Below are positions 1 to 11,784 of a DNA stretch of 64,000 bases, one piece after another (position 1 is the first letter of the stretch; every line of letters begins with the position of its first letter). The stretch comes from Fagopyrum homotropicum (lineage: Eukaryota > Streptophyta > Magnoliopsida > Caryophyllales > Polygonaceae). The notes under the pieces were generated by a model. That model had not been told where the DNA came from. It did no database searches and saw nothing but the letters and a program-made list of their open reading frames with translations. The position numbers were made by a program, and so were the translations under genes. Location of the stretch: the NCBI GenBank assembly GCA_033239125.1, contig BSWB01000004.1, forward strand, positions 126,737,235 to 126,801,234, written 5' to 3'.

Positions 1-515
1 TTTTACTAACATTTACTATAACAAAATTCAAAGATATTTTAACTTTAATTAACAACTTTACTACAATATTTTTTATAGATTTTAAATTTTAAAAATCACT
101 TTTAAAAAAAAATTGGGGGCTGGGAGAACCATGGCTTGACACGTGGCAATAGAGGTTCCTGCTTTAATATATATAAGATAAAAAAAATTTTCTTCTTATC
201 ACCAAGAAAAAAAACAAAAGAGTTTTAAAACTCTATCTCCCTCACAATATTCCAAAAAAAAAAAACTATTCCCATTAAAAATGAAAATTTTCTATAAATC
301 ATTTTTCTAACGCACAGATGAGAATATCGATCTATCTTTGAGGTATAAAACGACACTGTCATGGTCATAAAATATCACACAGATCCGCAAGCGTGTGCCA
401 CATAGGTATTTTCTCAGTTGTTTTCACCGACTAAAAACAATCATAGCCTGACACACTCATGCCGATACAAAACCGGTGAAGGCGTTTTACAGCGATATTC
501 TCAAATGGGAATAAC
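1..515. other. AT-rich spacer, no gene seen
   Basis: No coding or RNA gene can be supported here. The DNA is AT-rich with A/T runs and no long reading frame. It is probably decayed repeat sequence, but no terminal repeats or target duplications were found. Confidence 0.4.
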
Positions 516-518
516 TAT

Positions 519-900
519 GTGTGGGTTAGGGATGATCGACGCGTGACATACACGTGTGCAACCTGTACGAGACAAACTCAAAGTTTGGTGTTTAATGCAC
601 AATCAAAAAAGAGAAAAAACAACGGGATAATCACGGTACAAAACAATAGTCGGAATAGAGGCCGAAACACATTTGGCTCTGATACCACTGTAGAAAAATG
701 TACTAACCTTAACGGTCATCGTACTGGTAGTGTTGTACTTAGTCCACCACGTTAACCCGATAACAGACCAGAAGTATCCACGCCCCAAATTCCAAAGCCA
801 ATGATTAATGGTAAGCTCTACTGTGTTTTTCTATATGTGTATTGTAGTAAGTGGTATAACCCCTATATATATTGCTCCAATATGTTAGTTACATTGAAGA
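519..900 (-). mobile_element. Remnant of an LTR retrotransposon 5' end, minus orientation
   Basis: GGCTCTGATACCA at 675-687 is the reverse complement of TGGTATCAGAGCC, the primer-binding site complementary to plant initiator tRNA-Met that is used by many copia and some gypsy elements. Directly beside it, TGTAGAAAA starts at 689, which fits the inner edge of an LTR read on the minus strand. The LTR's far end could not be found, and no gag or pol is readable to the left. The short frame at 519-755 crosses the primer site and is not treated as a gene. Confidence 0.35.
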
Positions 901-1394
901 GATTAAGGGATAGACAATTGTGATTAAGGAGAATAATGACTAATTATTTCTTGTCTTAAAAACCATTTAAGACTCCCTTAATTTAGCAAAAGAATATGTA
1001 ACAACCAAGAGCCGTTCAAATTACAGTAATTACTTTATAAAAAAAATATGTTCACGTATTTTAAACAAAACAACAAATAACTTTCATTCTTTTAATTTGT
1101 GTATGTTATGCATGTATATTACATAAGCAATTAAGTAAATACGATTATACAAGTATACTATGTATATATTGTATAAGTTGTAATTTGTAAATTGAACATT
1201 ATCAATTCATTATTTTGTCTAACTCAAAGATTTTTACAACATAATATATTTTCAAATACAAATATTATGATAAAATTATAATGTACAACCTTTTTAGTAT
1301 AAATTTATTATTTATTTTATTAAATATTGTCAAATATAATATTAGTAAAAATTTACTATATGTATTATGTAGTATATTCAACTATATTTATATT
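900..1394. other. Very AT-rich spacer, nothing recognised
   Basis: Long A/T-rich stretch with no reading frame of note, no RNA gene and no clear repeat boundary. Confidence 0.4.
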
Positions 1395-1620
1395 TATTTA
1401 TTTTAAAACCGGATATTCCCGGATATCTGAAAATATCCGGATGTCCGTTTTATTACCCGGATATCCAAATGCCTAAAATCCCGATCCGGTGATCCGGGAA
1501 AATCTTCCGGATTGGAGCGGATCATATTCGGACCGGATCAAAACGTATATAAAATTACTCGGGTTTTTCGGACCGGACCGATGAGTTTTTCAGATCGGAT
1601 TGCTTTTGCCCACCCTTAGT
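1395..1620. repeat. CCGGAT-rich repeat, possibly the end of a hAT-like element
   Basis: About 220 bp in which CCGGATAT, ATCCGGAT and GGACCGGA-type words recur on both strands, ending in TTTTGCCCACCCTTA. Clustered short subterminal words next to a terminus reading TAAGGGTGGGCA on the minus strand are typical of non-autonomous plant hAT elements. No partner terminus or 8-bp duplication was found to the left, so the assignment is tentative. Confidence 0.3.
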
Positions 1621-1816
1621 TTTAAGGGCTCATTTGCAAATTAGTTGGAATGAAAGATTCTTGAACAATATTTGACACGAGATAAACAATAAAGTGAAAC
1701 AAAGGAGTTATATTATAATTATAATATGAAAAATAGTTTTTTTAACAACTAAACTTATAACTTCATTTTTTATTTTGGTCAAATCTTTCTCTCTCTCCCC
1801 TCCCTCTCTATTTGTT

Positions 1817-1819
<3 letters not shown>

Positions 1820-1855
<36 letters not shown>
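1820..1855. repeat. (TA)n microsatellite
   Basis: Uninterrupted TA dinucleotide run following a CT-rich tract. Confidence 0.95.
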
Positions 1856-1858
<3 letters not shown>

Positions 1859-3860
1859 AAAAAAAGTATTTATGTAAGATTATACAAAGTACAAATAATA
1901 AATTAATATAAAAATATATTTATTCATATTTATTAACACATATAGGTTATAAGTTGATATTATTAATATTTAATTATGTTTCTAAGAAATGTAGCACACG
2001 TAGACATGTAATAAGGAAAGAATCATATGTCAGAACAAGTCAAGTAAATATTTTCAACAATCCAAAATTATAAAAATGTTGGCAATAGGAATCAAACATG
2101 CGAACCCTTTAAGAACCGACATACTAACCTACAAAATCTTTTGCTATAATCCGGAGTTTTTGGTCAAAGAGAATTCCCAACAAAAGTTGTCATTCTTGCT
2201 TGATGCACCAATAAACTTTTGTGGCTATAACGTTTCATACACAAAGAATGTAGGACCTCCGAAATTCCTTCGTCCCCTATCTTCCATTTTCACCAAGCCT
2301 TCAAAGCCTAAAAAACAAACCAAGTTCTCTGGTGATCAAAAGATACAATACCAATGGAAACAAATTTTTTTGTTACCAATTTGTTATCCAACCCTCTTCT
2401 AACAATTTCCTCCTTACAAGTTGTTAATCTTTAAACCATCAAGTTTTACACGTTCATATACCATGATACTTGTTTTCAGCAATTTTTCCTTCCGATGGTT
2501 GATGTTGTCTTTTGGTGCTGGTTCGAGCGTTTGTTGAGAAGGGAACGTGAATTTGTGATCGACTCCTGATGGCTCTGTTGTAATCCAAATCTGAGGTCTC
2601 CATAATTGTTCTCTAGGCTTCCTACATGTGTATCCTCCTTCAATGATGAACATTTATACTCGTTGCCTCTTGTTGGATGGATCATTATGCTTTCCCTTGA
2701 AGATTTTTTTGCTTTCGGGTTCCATTTGATGTATTTTGTGTATTTTCTTTTCTCCTTTGTTTTGTGTCCCTTCATGACGGTTAGTCCAACTGCCGATCTT
2801 TTTCGGCATTTTGATCCAATAAACGGTGCACCTTCTACTGGATCAAACCGCTTTCCGTTTTTAAAAAACATGGGACGGCCGGATAAAAGAAAATTTGAGA
2901 GCTCTCTCAAACCACTGTGACAAATGAAATTTCAGAAATATGTTGAACAACTACAATATAGTATAAACAAAAACTCCACAGAGGCCCACCACTATGTTGG
3001 GGGCCCTATGCATGTGCTCATCTCGGCCACGCTCCACGTCAGGCTTGATGTAAATATTATTTTTTAATTTATGTTTAAAAAAAATGAAGAGCATTTAATG
3101 AGTTAAAATATAAACATGAACTAGTCGTCAACATAAATAGTATATTTTTGTTTCGATACAACCTATTTTGTTTAATTGAACTAGTAATATTTTTTTCAAA
3201 TGTTTTCCGATGACATATCATCTTGACCGAAATATCCGTATAATAGTTAATTGTTTAATTTATTTTTTTGTAAAAATAATTTATTCATACAAAAATTATT
3301 CAAATTAATTAATGGGCAATTTTTTTTATTATTAAAAGTTAGTACATTTTATATTGTAATATTAAATAAGTGAGTATAATATATGTATGATGAAAGGGAG
3401 ATCATATATGCATGGCGGAAAAATGACAACACACATTTTCAATGTAGTCTGATTGCGTTGAAAATACAAACTCAACACATCCCGGTTGCATTGAAGTTGA
3501 AGGTATTAAGTAATGAAATGGATATTGCCTATTGTTACTCATATGAAATAAGTGTTAAATTTCTTCCAAAATAATATATGTTATTGCTTTTATAAATATA
3601 TATATATATATATAGATTGGAAATTCCAAGATATTTGTCTTGTAATAGCTTTTAGGTTGACATATGATGATTCAAGATGAAGTCGTTGATAATGTTTATC
3701 CCTAGAAGAGTCCTACAATCCGTGAAATATTATGCTCCCGTAAAAAATGTGAAGCTGTTGTGTTATTGTTTGTGTGCTTCAATATTCAATATATGTCAAG
3801 CATTGTAAATTTGGTGTGTACATGTAACTTTTTTATAGCACATATTCCTTTCGAGTCATA
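1856..3860. other. Spacer with short unrecognised frames on both strands
   Basis: Short open frames occur at 2076-2402 (+), 2606-2920 (+) and 2476-2910 (-). None resembles a known protein family, and those on opposite strands overlap each other. A short (TA)n lies near 3600. No splice-consistent gene could be built. Confidence 0.35.
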
Positions 3861-5124
3861 TCCAAAATATTTCTCGGTTTTCACGCAAGACGTGAAAATT
3901 GGATCTCACCTTTTGAATTTTCTTACCCATTAATCGACTTAGAAATGCATGAATTATGATGTTAGCATGTCGTGGTTGTGACTACCAAGGACCAACGCCG
4001 CCCTGGAGGATTCAAAAGGTGTTGTCTGCACCGTAACCACCTCCGCGCCTGCACAGACTGCCCCTAGGGATTCTGCCCAACGCCGCCCCTGCGGTGCTGT
4101 CTGTTGCCTCTGCGGTTTTCCCTCTATCGCTTCCGTCTTTGGTGAGTTATTTCCTTCCTTACTTCCCTCGTTCCTTTCCTTGGCTCGTGATGTTGATTTT
4201 GACCTTGGGTGATCTGTAAGACTAGGGTTTGTGCCCCTAGCTTGTGGATTTCTCTTAGAGATCATGGAGATTAGAAGTTATAGACTTCTAGCAATCGTTT
4301 CGGTTCCTGATTCCTTATGCCTTGTTTGAGTAGGCATTCCTTCCGTTCCTTTGGAAAACTGAGTTGTTGTTGAGTTACCTGAGTGAGGTAAGTCTCTTGG
4401 ACTTACTTAGTTGCGTTTCGTATATTGGTTTGACTGTTTTGGTGGTGTTTGTTTATCTTTATCGTTAACGGATAACCGGACTAGGATTGACCTTTATAAC
4501 CGTAATTGGCCCAAGTGTATGATAACCGGGCGATGACTACTGGTCTAGTTCTACAGGAGACTGGAAGGTGCTATTGCAACCCAGGTCTGCAGGTAATGGA
4601 TAGTACTGATCTATTCTTGTTGGTAGATGGAAGCGGAAACGAGTTTCGGGAGACTCTCGTGTTACAAAAAAGATGAATTAATAATGGGATTAACCTTAAT
4701 GAAAGATAATAACCGGTAGTGTGAGAGCATGTTATGTGTTTACATTACCTTATGTGTGTTTGTGCCTTTACTGTATTTCTGATATCTAAAATGTTAGCTA
4801 ACGGTTTATACCGATGTTGTAGATGTTCCGTAGGTTAGGGATGTTGCTGAGTGCTCCGGACGGTGTGGTCAGCCGGGGTCCCCGTACATTATTTGACGGG
4901 ATCGGGTTTATATTTATGTTGTTGTTTTTCCCTTTGTTTTGAACTCGCTTGTGAGTCTTTTACGCTTCCCTTTGTTATAACCTTTGATTTTATATTGAGT
5001 TTTGGGTTTCATTTATTTGTGCCTTTTTGTAAGATCCGTTGTGTCGTTGCTACTTTGAGGGTCGGGACCCATTGTGAGGTCCTAGCCCATAAAGCTTCGA
5101 GTTCCTAGAACTTGGGGTGTTACA
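3860..5124 (+). mobile_element. 5' LTR of a degraded Ty3/gypsy element
   Basis: The right edge is clear: the LTR ends GGGGTGTTACA at 5124 and a primer-binding site follows. The left edge is approximate and no starting TG could be fixed. The body is homologous to 33846-35117. Shared passages include AAGTCTCTTGGACTTACTTAG against AAGTCCTTTGGACTTACTTAG, GGACTAGGA, CAAGTGTATGATAA, and the final block around CCCATTGTGAGGTCCTAG. The G/C-rich 4000-4130 part carries GCCGCCCCTGCGG. Confidence 0.65.
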
Positions 5125-5127
5125 ATA

Positions 5128-5143
5128 TGATATCAGAGTCAGG
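5128..5143 (+). other. Primer-binding site (initiator tRNA-Met type)
   Basis: TGATATCAGAGTCAGG differs at two positions from TGGTATCAGAGCCAGG, the usual plant site complementary to the 3' end of initiator tRNA-Met. It lies 3 nt inside the LTR edge at 5124, the normal spacing for priming minus-strand DNA. Confidence 0.75.
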
Positions 5144-5382
5144 TTGGCAACAATGACACTCGAAATCTTCTAAAGGTCAAATAGATAAATAAATAGAAAC
5201 AAACAAGGGGTCTACGTTTTTAAAAGGGGTTTTGATTTTTAAACTTGTCGGTTTAGGATAGATGTACGGGCGACCACCACTACCTTTGCGGATCTCACCA
5301 GTGTAGTTTCTTTCATGTTGGCCTTTATATGTTTTTTTTCTGGATTTTCTGTTGTAGTTGATAGCGCAACCTTATATATATA

Positions 5383-5631
5383 GATCCTGGCTCCTATGAA
5401 AACAACTCTTACCATGTGAACATGTAAACACCAAATATATGTGACTATACCGCCGAATATATGTGACTATATAGCCGAATATATAGAGTCAGGTCCGGCG
5501 AATATTTCTTCCATTAATAACACAATTTTTTCCCGTTTAATATCGCCTAATCTCAACCATCTATTTAACGATCTAATGGATACAATTTGTTCTTATTTTA
5601 CATGGTAAGAGCTGTTTACATGGGAGTCAAC
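5383..5631. mobile_element. MITE with about 30-bp terminal inverted repeats
   Basis: The left end CTCCTATGAAAACAACTCTT, continuing ACCATGT, matches the reverse complement of the right end (CTCCCATGTAAACAGCTCTT, continuing ACCATGT) with few differences. It is inserted between the gypsy primer site and gag, and its right end abuts a (TC)n(TA)n tract. The ends resemble those of the element at 24453-24738, so the two are probably one family. There is no coding capacity. Confidence 0.65.

Positions 5632-5717
<86 letters not shown>
5631..5717. repeat. (TC)n(TA)n compound microsatellite
   Basis: A CT run at 5631-5652 passes directly into a TA run ending at 5717, immediately beside a MITE end. Confidence 0.95.
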
Positions 5718-5719
<2 letters not shown>

Positions 5720-5754
5720 TAGATGGCGCGTACTAGAGCTACATCTGTTATGGG

Positions 5755-6960
5755 GTGATAAGGGGTCGACCACCTCTTTCACCTGCCGTCCGTGAACGAG
5801 GACGTGCAAGAAGACCTCCACTAGCTAGAGGTCGGGGCCAAGCCCCAGTTGTTGATCCGCCTATCGTTGAGGCATTCGCCGAAGAGGTTGTTGAGAGTGA
5901 GGCTAAGAACGGGACCGCTGTTAGGCCCGGAGCACAACAAGCACAGTCGACCGAGTCCGGTCGAGTGTCCATCGGAGCTTCTACATATCGCGACTACGTG
6001 TAGAGAGTTGAGGAAGCTATCAGGACTGGAGGATTTGCACCAGCACCGCCAGTACCCGCGAGATCAACAGAGGTTTCGCACAGAGTTATGCAGGTTGTTG
6101 TTGCACCTACTAGGGCTGCTGAGGTTGTTAGAGTTCCGGATGAGGCGAGAGAGCCGAGGCCCGACTGTTGGTTAAAGGCTTTCAATCAGCTGAAGGTTCC
6201 TTCCTTTATAGTAAAGACCGGATTGGAGGTAGAGTTGTGGATAGGACAACTGGATTCTGCTATGGAGGCTATCGGTTGCCTAGAGAGATGTCGAGTCGAC
6301 ATAGCACAAACGTTGTTGAAGGATCAGGCTCATTCTTGGTGAAGGACTACCCGTAGCATGGTCATGAGTTACGAGCAGATGAAGACGGTGATCAGGGATC
6401 GCTATTGCCCTGCAACTATAAGGAGAGATCAACTTCAAGATTTCCTTGAGGCTAGATTTGAGGATCTTCCTATTGCTGAGATCATCAACAAATTTCAGGA
6501 GTTGTCTTTGTTGGGTCCGTCTGCACCACCCGAGGACCGGCTGTTTATCTTTTCTCTCGGAGGCTGAGAGAGTCTACACGCTCTTATCTTGCTGGTTTCC
6601 GTTGTGGTTCCTTGACGGACTATCAGGATAGAGCATCTGCTTATGAGAGAGACCGACCGGGTCAGAGGAGAGCTTCTCAAGCATGAGGTCCTGAGAAGAG
6701 GCAGGGGATTGGACCAACCAGTATTGGAGCTGGAGCAATTGGGTTCGGGCGTAGTCAGACGCCGGGAAGCTGTTGTTTCTAGCAAACGATGCAAAGTTCC
6801 GACAGAGTACGACAATGTCATAATTGTGGAGGTGTTGGACATATCCAAGTTGACTGTAAGAAGACTGTAGTGACTTGCTTTTCCTGTAGCAAGCCAGAAC
6901 ATAGAGTTGTGGAGGTGTCGGACACATCCGAGCTGACTATAAGAAGACTGTAGTGACTTG
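5755..6960 (+). pseudogene. Broken gag of a Ty3/gypsy retrotransposon
   Basis: One frame runs from an Arg/Pro-rich N-terminal part through a Retrotrans_gag-type core (WLKAFNQLKVPSF near 6166-6207, then DQAHSW, then MSYEQMKTVIRDRYCP near 6361). Zinc knuckles of the CHNCGGVGHIQVDC type follow near 6807-6850, with the start of a second, CFSCSKPEHR. The gag would package the element's RNA in a cytoplasmic particle. It cannot be functional: in-frame stops fall at about 6001 and 6340, the frame shifts near 6560, and no protease, reverse transcriptase or integrase follows before unrelated LTR-like sequence near 6966. Part of the knuckle region is repeated at 6905-6960 with Cys lost to Tyr. The knuckles and Met-type primer site suggest a chromovirus-like lineage; that is inference. 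Confidence 0.75.
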
Positions 6961-7079
6961 TTTTTCCTAGGGTGACCTAAGTTAGCAAACTAATTGAGGA
7001 ATGAGAATTACCCAGTGATTTCCGCTCTTATGTATAGAAGATGATGAAATCTAGGTAGTAGTGAGCCAAAAAAGCCGTT

Positions 7080-7670
7080 ATTGGTGAGTGTGCTAGGATC
7101 GTTACCTAAGACTTACCTTTTCCGAGGCTTACCCGGTAAGGAGGGGTTTGACCCTTAGGTAGTGGCCGGTTTGTGTAGAACTCTCGGCCTTAGTTCCTTG
7201 AGACTTACCCGGTAATAGGGCTTAGGTTTGAGACTAGTGAAACATGAGACTTACCCTGTAATTGGTCCCATTAGAAAAACACCCAACTCCGAACAACCGC
7301 AGCTTATCCTTTGACATTTAGAAGCATGAGTCCAATGCCATAACCGAAATTCTTGATCTCTAGAATCCACATTTCTTACCTCTTATCACCTATCTTGTGT
7401 TCGTGTGTTGTTTGTTTGCATGTTTTGCATATCTTGTGATCTTTGTTTGATCACCCCAAAACCAACCAAAAAATATTGTGATATTCATTTATTTATTCCT
7501 TTCTCATCTCTTAGTTTAGATTTGCACTATCTTTGATCATTGAATGGTTTAATTTCACCTCAGTCCTTGTGTTTGACCTCAGAATACTTTCCTTTCTACA
7601 AAACGGCATGTACACTGTGGGTTCGCTAGGTAGTTTAAGATATTAGATCGAGTTTAAATGTAAAACGTTT
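7080..7670 (+). mobile_element. Diverged LTR fragment related to the Athila-type LTRs at 10-20 kb
   Basis: It shares an ordered series of words with the solo LTR at 13003-14742: repeated GAGACTTACCCGGTAA, then CCGCAGCTTATCCTTTGA, then CTAGAATCCACATTTC, then CCTTGTGTTTGACC, and finally ACACTGTGGGTTCGCT. This fits the last third of a plus-oriented LTR. The left boundary is lost and there is no target duplication. Confidence 0.5.
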
Positions 7671-9435
7671 TGTTCTACTATCCTAGCGTAACAAAGATCT
7701 TCTAATTGATTTATGTAATTGTAAGCATTCTAGGCATTTGCGGAGTACAAATGATACATATAGCAAAATGACCTCATACACACAAAGGATTTCTCTACGA
7801 TTAAAACAAATCAAAGTCAAGACAAAAATGAATAAGATCCGAGATTGAAGTGAAGAACATCGGAAAATGCGTATAGTGGCTTGATCACCCTACAAGTTGC
7901 TTGACCTCCATCCCCAACTTCGGCACAAGACCTCTAAACGAACTCTAGTTGATACAAGAAAAGTCTTGGAGAAATTTTGGACCAAACCAAACTTTGGCCC
8001 AAAGTGTCGCTCGACCGGCTTGCACAACCAACTTGCTTCGACGATTTATCTTCTTTCCCTTATCTATTTTAGTTGGGCTAGACTTTTGGGAGGCCCTATT
8101 GGGCCTTTTATCTTTTAGATTTGATCTTATCTTGTTAGAAGATATGATCAAGGAGATCTAGGGTTTTCAGATTATCCTTTGACCCTATAAATAAGGTTTT
8201 TAAGTCATTAGGTTAGATATCTTCTTCCTCTGCATTTTCTAGAGTTATGTCGCCATCCCCTTTTATAGGTTTCTCGATTGCCGCCTTGGTGATCGCTCGA
8301 CTGTCCATGTTTTCGATCATTAATAAAGATTTAGAGTTTGTTTTGGGTATGCCTGACTAATTATAACTTATTTAGGGCCCGGTGAGCCTTATATTGATTT
8401 ATGATGTTGGATTGAATCTATGTATATGATGGTTGTCTGTATGAGTTATGGTAGTGTTTGGAGTATTTATTTGTTAAATTTTCTTCAAGGTGATAACGAC
8501 TTCTGGTGAAAATCTAGTTTTCATACCTCCATTCCGAGTTCGATGTTAAGATAAGACGTCGTCTTGTGTATTTGACAATCAATGGGTGATACAATTGATG
8601 TATGTTAGGCAAATACCTGACCATGTACTAACAAATGACGTTGTCTTTTACACAACTATGACTTACATTTTATATCGTGAAACTGTCAATTGAGATCTAT
8701 ATTATATGCATGTCATGGTGATTTAGATTTTGGATTTCAATTATCTAATTGCTCCCTAGCGTTTGCTTTTCATTATCTCTATCATTTGATTTTGAGTTCT
8801 ACAATGATCCAAACTTTCCCTTTGTTTTATATACTGTTTTAAAGCTTTCACTCCAATTCATCTCTTGTTATTTATACACTGATCACTAGTTTCAAACTCG
8901 AAGTTTACCCCGGTCGACCAGACTATATCGGTTGACTAAGCTTCTCCTCTTTCGGTTTCTAGTTTCTAGTTTCTAGTTTTTGTTTCTTATCTTTTGTAAA
9001 TATTCCATTTAGTTCATTTCTTTATTTGGTTATTTAATTAACTCGACAAAACGATATGTTGCATTCCCTGTGTTCGATCCTAACCCCATCTACTAAAACG
9101 GATGTTGTAATTTATTTCCTAGGCATGAGGCTCACATTTTAGCTCTCATAAATGTGAATACATGTTCATACATTAAAACAAAAATAAAATAAATGCAATG
9201 CAATGATGCGCATTCACCCTATGTGTCAGCGCTGATGATAGTTATTTGTCAATATGCACTACGACTGTGCGTCGTTACTTTTGAGCATGGCGCGCAGTTA
9301 TACCACAGGTCGCGTTGCATTAGTAAATGACCGATTGTGTATCTAATATTTATGTTACTTACACTTAATACCCATATTTGACATACTAAATATTGTCATT
9401 TCACACCCTTTATATTCCTAGCGTGATGCAATTTG
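7671..9435. mobile_element. Probable further LTR remnant, unresolved
   Basis: CCCTATAAATAAGG near 8183 could be an LTR TATA box, and CCCTGTGTTCGATCC near 9068 matches a phrase near the end of the Athila-type LTRs (CCCTGTGTTCGACCC near 14611). Between them there is GTTTCTA reiteration near 8958-8980 but no coding sequence. Boundaries could not be set. The short frames at 7897-8161 overlap on both strands and look accidental. Confidence 0.35.
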
Positions 9436-10036
9436 TCACATTACATAACATATCATTAGTATCAACATGATAATTAGTATGTTATGAAGACATTGCAAGA
9501 TTTTGTGGTGAGAGCATGGATAGCCTGAAAATGTCGGAATAAGAAGATCTTTGACGAGGAAAGCCCAAAAATTCCTATAGTAAGAGATGGTACTCTGACA
9601 CTGATCTGGGAGTTTCAAAAAGCAGGAGAAGAGGGCTAGAGTGGTCACGTCCGGAAGTTTGATGGAGTGGATTGTTCAACCAGAAAGCTTCACTAATTTA
9701 AATGTTGATACGCCTTACGTAAACAACGATAAGAAATGAGCGGAAATTTTAAGAAACAACGAAGGACTCATATTGAGAGTGATAGTGCAAAGGGTTGAAG
9801 ATGGGTGACCTGTTTGGTGGGCCGAGGCAATGACAGTGAAGGATGTGTGTCTGAGGCTCATCACAAGGGGCTACAACGTGTGATTTTAGAATTCAATTCG
9901 AAGATCGTGGTGGATTAGTTCTTTTCTTATCACCACATAAGATCATACGGAGGGTTGATATTCTAAATATGGCATGAGATATTGCAAGATTTTGTGGTGA
10001 GAGCATGGATAGCCTGGACATGTCGGAATAAGAAGA
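9436..10036 (+). repeat. Left part of a tandem array of RNase H-like (RVT_3) domain fragments
   Basis: First copy, and the start of a second, of a unit of about 485 bp that resumes at 19808 beyond the inserted Athila element. Each unit starts with a stretch that can be read as AWIAWTCRNKK, runs through a block reading ESFTKINVDTAYVNN, and ends in one reading RVILESDSKIVVDYFF. These are degraded hallmarks of the RNase H-like domain at the end of plant LINE-type proteins (WxKINxDGA and ExDSKxxV). Stops and frameshifts rule out function. Confidence 0.7.
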
Positions 10037-11784
10037 TGTTCGCTCCAAACGGTGTGTGCAAGCTTTAATATTTATACCAAGAATAATTGCAAATAGTGAA
10101 CCCGCAGTGTACGGATCGATTATAATAAAAGCAAGAATTCCAGGGTCGAACACAAGGACTATGGTGAAACAAAGATCGGTAATTCAGGTTGTCAATCAAA
10201 AACAAGCAACAAAGCAAAGATATCAAAGATGATGTAATAACCAGGTAAAGAAAATGCGGATTCTAGAGATTAAAGCATCCAATTGTGGTTCCGACTCAAG
10301 ATCTCAAAAGATAACATGGACAAAGCTAAAGTTTGCAAAGGGAAGGTGTTTCTAAGGTGAGAATAGATCACCGGGTAAGTCTTACTACTCACTATCTCAA
10401 ACCAAAGATCCTCTCACCGGGTAAGTCTCAAGGTACTAAGGAAAGGAACTATAATCTCAAACCAACATACCACCCAAGGGGATAGAATCAAACTTTACCG
10501 GGTAAGTCTCAGGCTAAATCTCAAAGTTGGGATGAAGGCACACTCAAACCCCAATAAAGGATAAACATTTATTACATACACTCATGATCTTGGGTATACA
10601 AACAAAAGAATCACCGGGTAAGTCTCATCCTAGGCTTGCGTTGAACTAGGAAAGGTATAACAAGGATAGGATTTGGCAAATTGAAACCTCAACTCAGATA
10701 AGGATCAGGAAAGGTGCTCGCCTCGCTCAGTTTATGTACCATCTCGGTCGAGATTTTCCACGACTGACCGAGGTGTTCGTCGGTTAAGTTAAAGGCTCGA
10801 GCTTTCAGGGTCCACTAGGATAAAGGCTCATTCTTTCATCGTCTTTCCCACAACCTTCAACCAATCACCCTATAATCGCATAAAGAACTTAGCCAACAAT
10901 CATCATGATAACAATAATCAAATATATAAGAAAGAAATCAATATTTAAACAAGAAAACATTAACACAAAGATCTCAATAACTGAATCAATCAAACAAACA
11001 AACAAAAAACGTTCCTCAATCACAATCAGAAAATACAACAATCAAACCAAACTAAGAAAATCTTACAACTTCCTTCAAACTTCCTTCAAACTAGCTTCCT
11101 TCCTTCCTTGATCTTCAACCTTCCAAACTTCTTTAACTCTAGAAAACTCTGCTCCTTGATCCGGATATTCCGAGATTCGGTGATACGAAGATAGTTGAAT
11201 TCCAAAAAATCAGCCTCTTTATATAGGAGAATCACCTTCCAAAGATAAGATATCTTAAAAGGCAATTTCCATCTATAAAATATCTTCCAATCTTCCAAAA
11301 TATATCAGCCAAAAGATATGCTTCCTTCCAGAAATTCATCCTAAAATATGTGATATTCACTTTCCAAAAATAGAAGATCTCAGCCAAAAATAAAGATCTC
11401 GTGTCCCGTCATCACTTCGCCTCAGTCCAGTCTATTCTGAAGGCGACACTGTAGCCAACCGAGGTGAATCTCAGTTAAGCGTAGATATCTCTGATCTGGT
11501 CCAAAATCAATCTTCCATCTCATTTCCATGGTTCCTGAGCCTTTATTATAGCTCCTCAATGCTCCAAAATGTAGCTCCAATGACTCCTTAGCTTCCTTAA
11601 CTCCATTTTGTTCCAAAACGTGCCATTTTCCCTACAATTACAACGAAACTAGATGTAGACCTCGTTTCTCGCAAAGGTAGACAAAACAACATAATGATCA
11701 AAGAATATACATCCATACATGCAGATTTATGAAGATAAAACGTCCAAAATAATCCCAAAATATAGACTATATTACATGCTATCA
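10037..11784 (-). repeat. 3' LTR of the Athila-type element
   Basis: 1748 bp, direct repeat of 18059-19807. In element sense it carries a TATA box (CCTATATAAAG, about 11217-11227). The U3-side and R-side sequence includes several GAGACTTACCCGGT words and CTCGGTCGAG-type words. Compared with the 5' LTR it keeps a stretch of about 40 bp near 10106-10146 that the other copy lacks. A TATGGGGTATTTT stretch just outside the TGATA end on the minus strand is the likely polypurine tract. Confidence 0.9.

Noticed and set aside
2476..2920. Overlapping frames on both strands at 2.5-2.9 kb
   Set aside because: Neither matches a family I recognise, and there is no evidence to choose a strand.
4851..5108. 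85-codon frame at the end of the first LTR
   Set aside because: Lies in LTR sequence shared with 34.8-35.1 kb, where the frame is not kept.
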